This document shows, one piece after another, positions 1-8,968 of a stretch of DNA of 64,000 nt (the stretch's first letter is position 1; each line of letters begins with the position of its first letter). The notes under the pieces are model-generated. The model was not told where the DNA came from and did not search any database. It worked only from the letters and a program-made list of their open reading frames with translations. Origin of the DNA: an uncultured Psychrobacter sp. (GTDB lineage: Bacteria > Pseudomonadota > Gammaproteobacteria > Pseudomonadales > Moraxellaceae); contig CANLDW010000003.1 in NCBI GenBank assembly GCA_947489525.1, forward strand, positions 347,199 to 411,198, written 5' to 3'. Both the position numbers and the translations under genes were made by a program.

Positions 1-419
1 TGTTCTGGTAAGATCAGCCCCGTACCTTTTTGTGGCTCAAGATAAGTGATCTCAAAACCTTCTTGCTCAAGCTCACGGCAGGTATCAAGAACGGCTTTGT
101 GCTCAATTTTACTCGTAATAATGTGTTTACCGCGAGACTGATAAAAATGCGCAGCACCTTTAATAGCCAAATTGTCCGATTCTGTAGCTCCTGAAGTAAA
201 CACAATCTCACGCGGATCAGCGTTGATGACTTCTGCTACTTGCTGACGGGCTGTCTCGACCGCTTCCTCAGCTTGCCAGCCATAGCCATGCGAGCGTGAA
301 GCGGGGTTACCAAAGATACCGTCAACGGTCAGATACTCACTCATTTTAGTGGCTACAGACTTTGCAACTGGAGTAGTAGCGGCGTAATCTAGATAGATTA
401 AATTATTATATTGACTCAT
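1..419 (-). CDS. iscS: Cysteine desulfurase IscS, N-terminal part (cut by window edge)
   Basis: PLP-dependent cysteine desulfurase that supplies sulfur for Fe-S cluster assembly on IscU and for tRNA thiolation in the cytoplasm. Translating the minus strand from the ATG at 419 gives an open frame to the window edge (about 139 residues). It has the expected N-terminus ([11 protein letters not shown]), the FGNPASRSH segment and the PLP-binding TSGATESDN motif. The catalytic Cys and PLP Lys lie outside the window. The start overlaps the iscR stop by four bases (ATGA), so the two are translationally coupled in an iscR-iscS operon. The family assignment is firm; only the C-terminal two thirds cannot be inspected. 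Confidence 0.95.
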   Translation of the reverse strand, partial: MSQYNNLIYLDYAATTPVAKSVATKMSEYLTVDGIFGNPASRSHGYGWQAEEAVETARQQVAEVINADPREIVFTSGATESDNLAIKGAAHFYQSRGKHIITSKIEHKAVLDTCRELEQEGFEITYLEPQKGTGLILPE

Positions 420-928
420 GCTGGGTTTGCCTCGCTAGTCGGTAAAGTAATAGTAGTAATGTCTTTTGCAGTCGTATCTATAGCAGACATCAATTGCTGA
501 CGCTCTGAGACAGATTGTACGTTTTTCATATCTAATAATTGCGCTAAGGTAATATTTTTCAAGTATTCCTCAATGTGGTTTGATAAAGCACACCACAAAT
601 CATGAGTTAAGCACATCGTTCCACCTTGACAATCACCGCGACCCTCGCACTGCATGGCGTCAACAGACTCATCGACCGCAGAGATGATACTCATAACATC
701 TATGTCGGCCAAGGGTTTCGCTAGATGATAACCACCAGCAGCACCGCGAATACTTGTCACTAAACCACGTTTACGCAGTTTAGAGAATAGCTGTTCAAGG
801 TAGGAGATGGAGATGGATTGTCTCTTGGCGATATCTGATAAAGATACAGCACCATCTTGTTGTCCTGTTTGTATTGCTAAATCTAACAACGCAGTAACCG
901 CGTATCTACCTCGAGTCGTCAAACGCAT
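416..928 (-). CDS. iscR: Fe-S cluster assembly regulator IscR (Rrf2 family)
   Basis: Rrf2-family winged-helix repressor that senses Fe-S status through a [2Fe-2S] cluster and represses the isc operon. It has 170 residues, close to the E. coli length of about 162. The N-terminal HTH ([17 protein letters not shown]) is typical. The cluster ligands are visible as Cys-X5-Cys-X5-Cys followed by His ([13 protein letters not shown], then THDLW). It is first in the operon, and its stop overlaps the iscS start. A promoter carrying an IscR-type site lies about 120 bases upstream, consistent with autoregulation. The C-terminal tail after residue 120 is family-variable. Confidence 0.96.
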   Translation of the reverse strand: MRLTTRGRYAVTALLDLAIQTGQQDGAVSLSDIAKRQSISISYLEQLFSKLRKRGLVTSIRGAAGGYHLAKPLADIDVMSIISAVDESVDAMQCEGRGDCQGGTMCLTHDLWCALSNHIEEYLKNITLAQLLDMKNVQSVSERQQLMSAIDTTAKDITTITLPTSEANPA

Positions 929-1042
929 AACCTATCTCCATTAATGTCAATTATAAACGTCATCCAGTAACGACTTAAAAAATATATCGTAAATTATTTT
1001 TAAGGATAACTGACTTGCTACGTATAATATAATGTTAGAGCT

Positions 1043-1072
1043 ATTATACTCAATCCTGAGTAATTTAGTCAA
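1043..1072 (-). promoter_or_regulatory. iscR promoter with IscR type 1-like site
   Basis: On the minus strand, TTGACT (1072-1067) and TATAAT (1048-1043) form a sigma70 promoter with an 18-base spacer. The -35 box is embedded in TTGACTAAATTACTCAGG (1072-1055), which closely resembles the IscR type 1 site of the E. coli iscR promoter (TTGACC..TTTACTCGGG). The expected job is feedback repression by [2Fe-2S]-IscR. The match to the known operator is from memory; binding is inferred. Confidence 0.8.
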
Positions 1073-1237
1073 GATTGATGTGTCACCTTATCGTTAATCA
1101 GACTCATGACTGCCATTAATAAAAACAATAGTGCTAAATATTGATAGTTTCCTAAAGATAGTTTTATTGAATAAGCGAGAGGGAGGGCTATATCATAGGA
1201 TTTGGGCTTACTAGAAGACGTACGTATTACACTAAGG

Positions 1238-1344
1238 TATAGTCGAACCCCTATTAAAGTGTTACAGCGTTAGACTCTTTTAGCCTATTACTGTAGTACT
1301 TGCACTTGTCTGTCTTGTACCACTTTTAATATTGATTGACTATA
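1238..1344. repeat. 107-bp MITE-like element, copy 1
   Basis: Non-coding element whose outer ends are TATAGTC and GACTATA. Its terminal inverted repeats extend imperfectly inward (TATAGTCGAACC..TATTAAAGTG against TATAGTCAATCAATATTAAAAGTG). The reverse complement is nearly identical to 13675-13781, with the same 107-bp length. Flanking TA dinucleotides suggest a Tc1/mariner-IS630 type target duplication. It lies in the gap between iscR and the gene at 1506-2150. No ORF; mobilisation in trans is inferred. Confidence 0.82.
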
Positions 1345-1381
1345 AGCGCTAGAGAAGCACTTGAGAATGGCAAATGAACAT

Positions 1382-1412
1382 AAAAAAAGGGTTAAAGCTT
1401 AACCCTTTTTAA
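1382..1412 (-). terminator. Rho-independent terminator (usable on both strands)
   Basis: Hairpin GGGTTAA (1389-1395), loop AGC, TTAACCC (1399-1405), with A-runs on the left and T-runs on the right, so it can work in either direction. It lies about 100 bases downstream of the gene at 1506-2150 and probably ends that transcript. Confidence 0.8.
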
Positions 1413-1505
1413 AAATCAGTGGTTCAGCCCATAGCGATATTATCCTGCTCAAACAGTAACTCATTCAAAGCTAAAAAGCAGTTCCGCGTCTAGCAAAAAT
1501 AAGGA

Positions 1506-2150
1506 TTAATTAAAAAACAGCATAAACAAAGCAATCACAGTGATAAGAGTCACTACAGCGATAGCGATCATCAACACTTTGTTTTTGCTTTGCAACTCTT
1601 TAACTGTGGTTTCAAGCTCGCGATTTTTGATAGTTAAGGTATTAATTTGCGTCTGCTGCTCTTTGATACGCAGCTGATAGTTCTCTTTTTTCTGATTAAG
1701 CTCAGCATCGGTCGGCTTCGATTTTTTATCATCACCTTTAATCTTTTTGAGCAGGCTTTGAATCAAGCTACCAAAACCTAACTGCATAATAAACTGTTTT
1801 ACCAGCTGAACTTGTCCCTGCTCACCACGCATCTGTAGCTTTTCTGTTGTTTCTGTATCGTGAGTAGTTATTGCATTGAGTACTTGCACACTATAAGCAT
1901 TAATAATAACGTCAGGCTCAAGGCGATCGGGCGGCATACTGGCATCCAATAGTACACCTTTAGCACTAAAAGTAGCAAAAACCTCTACATGCGGCAAATA
2001 CAAGCGCAGGCAGACAACCGTCCCATTTTTAGCTAACGGGTAAGCTGCTTTACGTAGTTCTGGATCTAAGCGTAACAGTAAGGTCAACGCAGATTCAAAG
2101 AACACTAAAATGATATTAAGAAAAGAGTTGGACAACGAAGAACGCTTCAT
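1506..2150 (-). CDS. Membrane-anchored hypothetical protein with SCP2/UbiJ-like N-terminus
   Basis: 214 residues; no specific function recognised. The N-terminal ~110 residues contain LDPELRKAAYPLAKNG followed by alternating hydrophobic strands, resembling the SCP2 lipid-binding fold as in UbiJ, the accessory factor of ubiquinone synthesis. Residues ~135-190 are charged and predicted to form a coiled coil (KKENYQLRIKEQQ..., ELETTVKELQSKNK). The C-terminus is one strong transmembrane helix (LMIAIAVVTLITVIALFMLFF). It stands alone and ends in a hairpin terminator. UbiJ is normally found with ubiE and ubiB and lacks a TM tail, so the link to UbiJ is only a fold-level guess. Confidence 0.55.
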   Translation of the reverse strand: MKRSSLSNSFLNIILVFFESALTLLLRLDPELRKAAYPLAKNGTVVCLRLYLPHVEVFATFSAKGVLLDASMPPDRLEPDVIINAYSVQVLNAITTHDTETTEKLQMRGEQGQVQLVKQFIMQLGFGSLIQSLLKKIKGDDKKSKPTDAELNQKKENYQLRIKEQQTQINTLTIKNRELETTVKELQSKNKVLMIAIAVVTLITVIALFMLFFN

Positions 2151-2571
2151 ATAAATAATCCATTTTTATGTGTTAGATATTAATAAGTACATCAAGTGTC
2201 AAAATTATTCCAAAAAATGCGCTTAGATTTGTTTATAGTAACGTCTTTGCAATAGAAAGTAACGTTCTGCAAGCACGTTATCTTAGCACAATATGCGAAT
2301 AAGTAGCGTTGCGCTTCACGTAAGTTTAGACAGCTCTAAAGTTATTAAGCGTTCTTCGCTAAAAGTGACATTTATGGAGATAGTAAATCATAAGATATGG
2401 AGTCATACGCTAGTGTTACGGTTCCATTGCACAGCTTTTGCGTAACGATGAGTGTCAAATAAGTAGTAGAGTACACAAAAATGTGTAAAATTACTTGCGC
2501 TCCTTATGTTGCCTTGCTATAAAGATGTTAACAAAGCGTGACCTGTTAATACGTAAATCGCACAGTTCTTA
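2151..2571. other. Intergenic region with no recognised gene
   Basis: About 420 bases between two divergent genes. I see no ORF with a plausible ribosome binding site, no RNA gene and no strong repeat. It should hold the promoter of the minus-strand gene at 1506-2150. Confidence 0.5.
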
Positions 2572-2600
2572 TTGCTTAAATCGTATGAGAGCGATACAAT
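2572..2600 (+). promoter_or_regulatory. Probable sigma70 promoter of hupB
   Basis: TTGCTT (2572-2577), a 17-base spacer and TACAAT (2595-2600), about 45 bases upstream of the HU start codon. Spacing is ideal and both boxes are near consensus. Confidence 0.6.
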
Positions 2601-2647
2601 GCTTGGCGTGAGCGTTTATTATACCCCTTAAACTTGAAGGAAATTTT

Positions 2648-2920
2648 ATGAATAAGTCAGAATTAATTGATAGTATCGCCGACAAAAGTGGCCTAAATAA
2701 GACGCAAGCTGGTGATGCATTAAATGCAGTAATGGAGAGTGTTGGTGAAGCTCTAGAAGCAGGTGACAGCATCTCATTAGTTGGCTTTGGTACTTTTAGC
2801 GTAAAAGACCGTAAAGCGCGTACTGGTCGCAACCCTAAGACAGGTGAAGAGCTAAGCATTCCTGCAAGTAAAGTACCAAGCTTTAAAGCTGGTAAAAATT
2901 TAAAAGAGCGTTTAAACTAA
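2648..2920 (+). CDS. hupB: DNA-binding protein HU
   Basis: 90-residue histone-like protein that bends and compacts DNA as a dimer. It carries the HU/IHF signature: [11 protein letters not shown] at the N-terminus, [23 protein letters not shown] in the beta-arm region, and the C-terminal helix ending in LKERLN. The length is exactly that of HU. The start is supported by GAAGGAAATTTTATG (AAGGA ribosome binding site). It is monocistronic, followed by a strong terminator. The PKTGEEL.IPAS signature fits HU rather than IHF. Confidence 0.96.
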   Translation: MNKSELIDSIADKSGLNKTQAGDALNAVMESVGEALEAGDSISLVGFGTFSVKDRKARTGRNPKTGEELSIPASKVPSFKAGKNLKERLN

Positions 2921-2993
2921 TTTAATACCACATGTACAGATTACCGAAGTACAGATTATCGAAGGTTGACAGGTATTACTAGTTAAATAGAAG

Positions 2994-3022
2994 AAGGCAC
3001 CTAATTGTTAGGTGCCTTTTTT
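2994..3022 (+). terminator. hupB terminator
   Basis: AAGGCACCTAA (2994-3004), loop TTG, TTAGGTGCCTT (3008-3018), then a T-run. An 11-bp stem with no mismatches. Confidence 0.92.
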
Positions 3023-3353
3023 GTAGAAATTTACAAAAAGATTTTGTCATACATAGTGTTTTTAAATTAGTGTCTTTTAAATAGCGATTTTTAACCTAAG
3101 TGGTAGACAGTGTGTGATAGCGCCAGACTGAGAGTACAGATAAAGCGTGAATATTTTGAGTCTAGGATGAAAATCACGTATTATAGAGCGCGTTTAGTAC
3201 ACTGTATGGTAAGCAAAAGTACAACTTAGATATTTACTTGAGTAGCAGTGCAAGCTTTAGTACACCAACCCTTTTACTGTTGTGCGCTTGGATGTTTACA
3301 CGTCTAGAGCCCAACAGTGCTCAATCATTATAGGTTTATAAGTAGAGATTACT
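3023..3353 (+). other. Intergenic region upstream of ppiD
   Basis: About 330 bases with no supported gene. It must contain the ppiD promoter, but I cannot single out a convincing -35/-10 pair. Confidence 0.4.
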
Positions 3354-5228
3354 ATGGATAAATTGCGCGATTTTTTGAAAAGCTGGCCGGGTCGCATTCT
3401 ACTAGTCTTATGCCTATCGCCACTGGCACTATTAGGTGTTGAGAGCTACTTTGGTGGCGGGGTCGATCCCAATCAAATTGCGCAGGTTGGTGAGGCAAGT
3501 GTAGGGCTAACTGAGTACCAAACGGCTGTTAATAGTCGACGTACTGAGATTCTAAATCAAGTCGATGATGCTAGTCTTATAAATGAAGATGTTTTGCATG
3601 AGCAAGTACTAAAAGGCTTAATTGATCGTACCTTGTTAGAGCAGCAGGCGGGCAAACTTGGTATGACTGTATCCGATGAGACAATTAATCGCTTGCTACG
3701 TCAAGAAAGCTTGTTTTTAGATGTGAATGGAGAGTTCTCAAACGATCAATTTGCAAACTTTTTACGCCAGCGCGGCATGACTAAAAATCAGTTATTTGCT
3801 GAGTTTCGTAATCAGTTGAGCTTAGATCAGCTTAACGCAAGCATCGTTGGTACGGCAATATATCCTATGCAAGCGGTCAGTCAGTTGATCGATCTACAGC
3901 TTGAATCACGTGATATTTGGCTGCATCGTTTTGATTGGCGTGATTATCAAGATCAGGTCGATGTATCAAACGCTGATATTCAAAGTTACTATAATAGCAA
4001 TAAAGACGAGCTCAAAAGTACAGCTATGGTGGACTTGGCCTATATTCAACTCAGTCCGCAAACGGTACAGATCAGTGCTGTCACAGAGCCTGAGATACAG
4101 CAACAGTACGAGGCTTATAAACAAAATCTTGGCATTACTGATGAGCGTAATATCAGTCAGATATTATTGACAGGTAGCAATGCTCGGACACGTGCAAATC
4201 AAATCAAAGCTCGTCTCAATCAAAGCGAGTCGTTTGAGGCGCTTGCTAAAGAGGCGTCTGATGATCCTTCTGGAGCCACCGGCGGCGCAATTGGACGTTT
4301 TAATCCGTCCGTCTTTGGTAATGATGCTGCTGCTGTTGAGCAAGCTTTAGAAGGTCTAAGTGCGGGTGAGGTCAGCGAGCCGGTGAAAACCAGCTTCGGC
4401 TATCAGATATTTAAAGTTACTGAAGATAATGGTAGTCAGGTGCCAAGTCTTGAGAGCATGCGTGACGAGCTGATTGCTCGCGCGCAAGAGTATAAACGCG
4501 AAGAGGTTTATGCTGATAAAGTGACAGCGATTAACGATTTAGCCGCTGATGGGTTTAGCATTGAAGATATTGCTCAACAAGAAAACGTTACTCTTAAACG
4601 CTTAACAGACTATCGTAAAGAAAACAACACCTCAGTATTGGCTCAGCCTGCTGTTATCAAGCAAGCTTTTGATGATTTTACGATTCAAGATCAAGCAGTT
4701 ACCGCTGGTATCACGGTAGGTAGCGGTACAGTATGGGTGCAACCTAGTAACTATCGCCCGACTAAAACGTTGAGCCTAGCTGAAGCCACGCCGCAAATTA
4801 AGCAAACGCTGCTGCAACAAAAAGCAACATCATTGGCTTTAGCAGACGCGAAGAAAATCGCTGCCAATATTAAAACAGTATCTGACATAGCTAAGCAACC
4901 TGTAAGGTTCCAAGCTTTAGGTGATGTAAATCGTCAAACGCCGCTACTCACTGAAAAAGAGCGCGGACTGGCCTTTAGTCAGCAAGTGCCTAAAAATGGC
5001 GTCGTGGCTATAGCAAGTGAGACGGATATGGGAGCAAGCGTGATTGTCGGTAATCGTATTGATATTGAGCAGCAGTCCACACTATCTGCTGCACAAAGAG
5101 CACAGACGGCAACTATCATCCGCGATAATTTAGGACAAGATCAATTGCAAGACTATTTAGATTATTTGCGTTTGGTATATAGCGTTGAAGTTAACGAATC
5201 TGCCATAGCAGAGGCGCAAGGACGTTAA
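3354..5228 (+). CDS. ppiD: Periplasmic folding chaperone PpiD (SurA_N/PPIC domains)
   Basis: Inner-membrane-anchored periplasmic chaperone that assists proteins emerging from the SecYEG translocon. It has 624 residues, the family length. A short cytoplasmic N-terminus is followed by one TM helix (ILLVLCLSPLALLGV). Residues ~35-170 form the SurA_N-like chaperone region. A parvulin-type PPIC domain spans ~260-360 (RNISQILL, ASDDPSGATGGAIGRF, GYQIFKV), then a C-terminal helical chaperone region. It lies downstream of HU, the same order (hupB-ppiD) as in E. coli and Pseudomonas. PpiD parvulin domains are usually poorly active, so a chaperone role is more likely than isomerase activity. Confidence 0.93.
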   Translation: MDKLRDFLKSWPGRILLVLCLSPLALLGVESYFGGGVDPNQIAQVGEASVGLTEYQTAVNSRRTEILNQVDDASLINEDVLHEQVLKGLIDRTLLEQQAGKLGMTVSDETINRLLRQESLFLDVNGEFSNDQFANFLRQRGMTKNQLFAEFRNQLSLDQLNASIVGTAIYPMQAVSQLIDLQLESRDIWLHRFDWRDYQDQVDVSNADIQSYYNSNKDELKSTAMVDLAYIQLSPQTVQISAVTEPEIQQQYEAYKQNLGITDERNISQILLTGSNARTRANQIKARLNQSESFEALAKEASDDPSGATGGAIGRFNPSVFGNDAAAVEQALEGLSAGEVSEPVKTSFGYQIFKVTEDNGSQVPSLESMRDELIARAQEYKREEVYADKVTAINDLAADGFSIEDIAQQENVTLKRLTDYRKENNTSVLAQPAVIKQAFDDFTIQDQAVTAGITVGSGTVWVQPSNYRPTKTLSLAEATPQIKQTLLQQKATSLALADAKKIAANIKTVSDIAKQPVRFQALGDVNRQTPLLTEKERGLAFSQQVPKNGVVAIASETDMGASVIVGNRIDIEQQSTLSAAQRAQTATIIRDNLGQDQLQDYLDYLRLVYSVEVNESAIAEAQGR

Positions 5229-5250
5229 TACATTGCTTAATATCTCTTTG

Positions 5251-5302
5251 TTTTAACCACCAAAAAGCCACTATAAATATAGTGGCTTTTTGGTGGTTAA
5301 AA
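5251..5302. terminator. Bidirectional terminator, perfect 25-bp palindrome arms
   Basis: The left arm 5251-5275 and right arm 5278-5302 are perfect reverse complements separated by a two-base AA loop. It is flanked by A and T runs on both strands and sits between the convergent genes ppiD and purH. Confidence 0.93.
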
Positions 5303-5349
5303 CTAAATGTACGCCAGACAACAAAGCATCAGGGTTACTCATAGAAAGA

Positions 5350-6936
5350 TCAATGACGGAAGTGACGCATACCGGTAAACACCATGGCGATGCCGTGCTC
5401 ATTAGCAGCGGCAATGGTTTCCTCATCACGCATGGAACCGCCTGGCTGGATAATAGCAGCTATACCGACCTCAGCTGCATTATCAATCCCGTCACGAAAT
5501 GGAAAAAAAGCATCCGATGCCATAACAGCACCTGTAGTCGCTAGGCCTGCGTGTTCCGCTTTGATAGCCGCAATTCGCGCAGAGTTAACACGGCTCATTT
5601 GACCCGCCCCAACGCCAATTGTGCGCTGATTTTTGCCATAGACAATAGCGTTTGATTTAACATATTTTGCCACGGTCCAAGCAAATAAAAGGTCATTGAC
5701 TTGTGCCTCTGTTGGCTGCACATCCGTGACAATTTTTAGATCATTACTACCGATTATTTGTAGATCTTGCTCTTGAACCAAAAGACCGCCATTAACGCGT
5801 TTGTAATCAAGTTGAGTAAAGTGTGCAACAGGCGTAGTAAGCTCGCCGCAAACCAGCACGCGTACGTTTTTCTTACTGGCCGTGACGTCCAATACGCCTT
5901 CATCTATACTTGGCGCAATGATAACCTCAACGAACTGATTGTCGACAATAGCCTTAGCAGTCGCTACTGTCAGTGGACGGTTGAACGCAATGATACCGCC
6001 AAAAGACGACTCAGGGTCCGTACTAAAAGCGGTACGATAAGCGGCCACTTGATCGTTATCGATAGCGACACCGCATGGGTTAGCGTGTTTAACAATGACA
6101 CAAGCTGGCGCGCTAAAAGCCTTGACGCATTCGAGAGCCGCGTCCGTATCTGCGATATTGTTATATGATAATGCCTTGCCTTGAAGCTGCTCAGCAGTAG
6201 CAATCGACGCTTGCGTAGCTTTATTCTCTACATAAAATGCCGCTTTTTGATGCGGGTTTTCGCCATAGCGTAGGTCTTGAGATTTTTTTAACTGCAGATT
6301 AAAGGTACGCGCAAAATCTTCTGGCTGCTGTGCTGCGTTTACACGGCTACCCAAAAAGTTAGCGATCATGCCATCGTACTGGGCAGTATGCTCGAACGCT
6401 TTAACCGCTAGATCGTAGCGCAGCTCAGCGCTTAGCTCTGAGTTATGACTGAGCGCTTCTAATACACGGTCATAATCTGCAGGATCTGTAATAATACCGA
6501 CGTGCGCATGATTTTTAGCCGCTGCCCGTACCATAGTTGGCCCACCAATATCGATGTTTTCTATAGCCTCAGACATAGAGACATCAGCGCGTGCAATTGT
6601 TTCAGCAAAAGGGTATAGATTAACGACGACAAGATCTATACGATCAATATTGTGAGCACGCATAGTTTCATCATCAGTACCACGTCGTCCTAAAATACCC
6701 CCATGAATTTTGGGATGTAAGGTTTTGACGCGCCCATCCATAATCTCAGGAAAACCGGTATGCTCAGATACTTCGGTTACAGCGATACCCTGTTCTGTCA
6801 ATAAGCGATAAGTGCCACCTGTAGATAACAGACTAAAACCAGAAGAAACCAGACCTTTGGCAAAGTCAACAATACCGGATTTATTGGAGACTGAGAGTAG
6901 GGCGATCGGATCTTGACTCATAGCGGTTGTACTCAT
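5350..6936 (-). CDS. purH: Bifunctional AICAR formyltransferase/IMP cyclohydrolase PurH
   Basis: Catalyses the last two steps of IMP synthesis: formylation of AICAR with 10-formyl-THF, then ring closure. The full-length protein of about 528 residues has an MGS-like cyclohydrolase domain at the N-terminus ([47 protein letters not shown]) and an AICARFT domain with the KHANPCGVA motif and the C-terminal [12 protein letters not shown] prefer the ATG at 6936 (MSTTAMSQ) because a GGAA lies just ahead of it; an in-frame ATG at 6948 is the alternative. It follows fis on the same strand, the order prmA-DUF3426-fis-purH also seen in pseudomonads. Confidence 0.96.
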   Translation of the reverse strand: MSTTAMSQDPIALLSVSNKSGIVDFAKGLVSSGFSLLSTGGTYRLLTEQGIAVTEVSEHTGFPEIMDGRVKTLHPKIHGGILGRRGTDDETMRAHNIDRIDLVVVNLYPFAETIARADVSMSEAIENIDIGGPTMVRAAAKNHAHVGIITDPADYDRVLEALSHNSELSAELRYDLAVKAFEHTAQYDGMIANFLGSRVNAAQQPEDFARTFNLQLKKSQDLRYGENPHQKAAFYVENKATQASIATAEQLQGKALSYNNIADTDAALECVKAFSAPACVIVKHANPCGVAIDNDQVAAYRTAFSTDPESSFGGIIAFNRPLTVATAKAIVDNQFVEVIIAPSIDEGVLDVTASKKNVRVLVCGELTTPVAHFTQLDYKRVNGGLLVQEQDLQIIGSNDLKIVTDVQPTEAQVNDLLFAWTVAKYVKSNAIVYGKNQRTIGVGAGQMSRVNSARIAAIKAEHAGLATTGAVMASDAFFPFRDGIDNAAEVGIAAIIQPGGSMRDEETIAAANEHGIAMVFTGMRHFRH

Positions 6937-7016
6937 AAAAAATTCCATAAAAAAGCCTGACGCTGTCGTCTGGCAATAAAATAATAAAAAGGGATAGGTA
7001 GGTATGCTGATGTTGT

Positions 7017-7376
7017 CTACATCAGATCGTAGGCTTTAAGCTTTTTGCGTAGGGTACCACGGTTTAGACCTAATATCTGCGCACATTTAGTCTGATTACC
7101 CCGTGTTTGCTCAAGTACAACGGTCAATAAAGGTTGTTCAATCTGTCGTAAGATGAGCGCATACAAATCAGTTGGCGTCTCGTCGCCCAGCATCTTGAAG
7201 TACTGGCGCACGACACGTTCAACGTGGACACATAAAGGTTCTGATGATACCTGATTGTTGTGCACTGCCTCTACCTTGTAGTCAGGCTCAGCGGTAACCG
7301 CCAAGCGTTCACTAGAACGGTTGTAATCCGAATTTTGAGCCATAGGGTTTGGTACGGAGCTCGCGTAAGGTGACAT
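7017..7376 (-). CDS. fis: DNA-binding protein Fis
   Basis: Nucleoid-associated protein that bends DNA and activates rRNA and other promoters in fast growth. The C-terminal ~50 residues carry the Fis helix-turn-helix ([34 protein letters not shown], shortened here to its core [17 protein letters not shown]). The start at 7376 is chosen because AAGGA stands seven bases before this ATG; the longer frame begins with TTG at 7409. The N-terminus is longer and more polar than E. coli Fis. In enterobacteria and pseudomonads fis follows dusB; here dusB is absent and the upstream neighbour is the DUF3426 gene. Confidence 0.93.
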   Translation of the reverse strand: MSPYASSVPNPMAQNSDYNRSSERLAVTAEPDYKVEAVHNNQVSSEPLCVHVERVVRQYFKMLGDETPTDLYALILRQIEQPLLTVVLEQTRGNQTKCAQILGLNRGTLRKKLKAYDLM

Positions 7377-7460
7377 AAGATGATCCTTAGGGTTAGCAAT
7401 GACAAACAATAGCGTAGCAAGCCAAGGTATTAGTATAGCAAAAGCTTATAAAGGAATAGA

Positions 7461-8783
7461 CTAATAAATTGGCTCAGCTATAACGCGACTTATCTCATCA
7501 CTTGCAATAGGTACAGTAAACATCATAGGTTTAAGTCCTTTAGCAGCTAGCTGGTTTTGCGTCGTCAATAGATAATCGTTTGGATCAGCGATGAATTCGC
7601 CAATCAATGCATTTGAACCAAAAATCCTGACTTTTACACTAGGCAGTAGCTGAGCTTGCATACTTTGATTATTCAAAATTAATTGAATATCACTAAAGTC
7701 GCCACTGGTTTTGATCTGGCTTTTATTGTAGCTAAGATCCGTTATAGACAGTGCTGCCAAATCAGCAGAGGGTAGACGACAAACAGCAATAGAGCAAACC
7801 GTTTGCAAACGCTCCGCATATGCTGGGTTCTTTATAAGCGTATTTAGATTAAAGATAACATATTGAGCAAGGAGTAGGAGAACGAGAACCATGCACCCAG
7901 CAGTCCATAATACTGTCGCAACGGAGATACGTGCTGGTGAGGTATTGGAAGGTCGTAGCGTTTGATTGTTAGACCTCGTAGCTATAGGAGCCTCACTGGT
8001 GCGCGGCGCGCCCATATTAATAAGTAATTGCTCCAAATCAGTGTCAGGTAGGGCGTCCGTCTCTTTTTCTTTGTCCTTTTGCTCTTGTAAAAGCTGTTCA
8101 AGCCATGCGTTTTCCGAGCTACCATTGACATTAGCATTGATGCTATTGGCCGCTACTGAGCTGACGCTGGTTTGATTAATGGGACTGTTTTTGTGTTGCG
8201 AGGATAGCGATGGAGAGTTTGTAGGGGTTTTATCTAAATCGATGTTAGTCTCGCTTGTCGATACCGTCTTGGGATCATCTAACCAAACATCTATATCATC
8301 CAAAAAGCCATAATCTGAATCGGTATCTTCTGACTCATCTATATCCATATCATCATAGATCAAGTCATCGTGAATCAGCTCTTTTGTATTACTGTGTGCA
8401 GCTTTTACCTGATTGTTTTTAACATTAAGAGGTTTACTACGTGGCTCGCTTTGCAAGTTATTAGCATCTGTTACAGACTCAGACGCTGCAAGAGTCGAAG
8501 AGGCTTTTTTACCTGTGGCAGTGACTGTACTTGTGTTTTTGACTGTACTAGATAATTGATTAGTAGATTTAGTAATAGGTGTGTCAGGCTTATCTATCTT
8601 TTTAGAAGTTATTGTTTGCTTGTCAGTGGTCTTAGCACCGTGATCGGCAGTAAGCGGCCTATTGGCCAAAAACTTTTTTTTGCAATGCGGGCAGCTAACA
8701 ATAGCTTTAGCATCCAGCTGCGATTGTTGTACTTGAGAGTAATTATAACAGTGAGGACATTGAGTTTTGATGGGCGTGTTCAT
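7461..8783 (-). CDS. Zinc-ribbon/DUF3426 membrane protein
   Basis: 440 residues. An N-terminal zinc ribbon carries two CPHC pairs (CPHCYNY at residues 9-12 and CPHCKKK at 32-35, the MJ0042 type). A long Ser/Thr/Asn/Asp-rich linker (~40-270) follows, then one TM helix (~290-312, VLWTAGCMVLVLLLLAQYVIF), then the DUF3426 beta-rich domain (CSIAVCRLPSADLAALSI..., then GEFIADPNDYLL). The function of this family is unknown. It sits between prmA and fis, as in related gammaproteobacteria. The linker is much longer than in most relatives. The topology places the zinc ribbon in the cytoplasm and DUF3426 in the periplasm. Confidence 0.85.
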   Translation of the reverse strand: MNTPIKTQCPHCYNYSQVQQSQLDAKAIVSCPHCKKKFLANRPLTADHGAKTTDKQTITSKKIDKPDTPITKSTNQLSSTVKNTSTVTATGKKASSTLAASESVTDANNLQSEPRSKPLNVKNNQVKAAHSNTKELIHDDLIYDDMDIDESEDTDSDYGFLDDIDVWLDDPKTVSTSETNIDLDKTPTNSPSLSSQHKNSPINQTSVSSVAANSINANVNGSSENAWLEQLLQEQKDKEKETDALPDTDLEQLLINMGAPRTSEAPIATRSNNQTLRPSNTSPARISVATVLWTAGCMVLVLLLLAQYVIFNLNTLIKNPAYAERLQTVCSIAVCRLPSADLAALSITDLSYNKSQIKTSGDFSDIQLILNNQSMQAQLLPSVKVRIFGSNALIGEFIADPNDYLLTTQNQLAAKGLKPMMFTVPIASDEISRVIAEPIY

Positions 8784-8968
8784 AGGGCTTGGTCCAAAAA
8801 AGGATAGTTATCAATACCACTTAACTACTGCCCAAACGTTGCCTACTATATTTATTCCATTTATCACATTATGATAATCGATAGACAATTATGAAGCAGC
8901 ATCAATGCATTACATTTGACTGCCCCTATCGTAACAGATGTAATTGAATGTTACTAGTCTGTAAAAGT

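Noticed and set aside
5767..6168. 133-residue open frame antisense to purH
   Set aside because: Lies entirely inside a conserved gene; no signal or homology seen.
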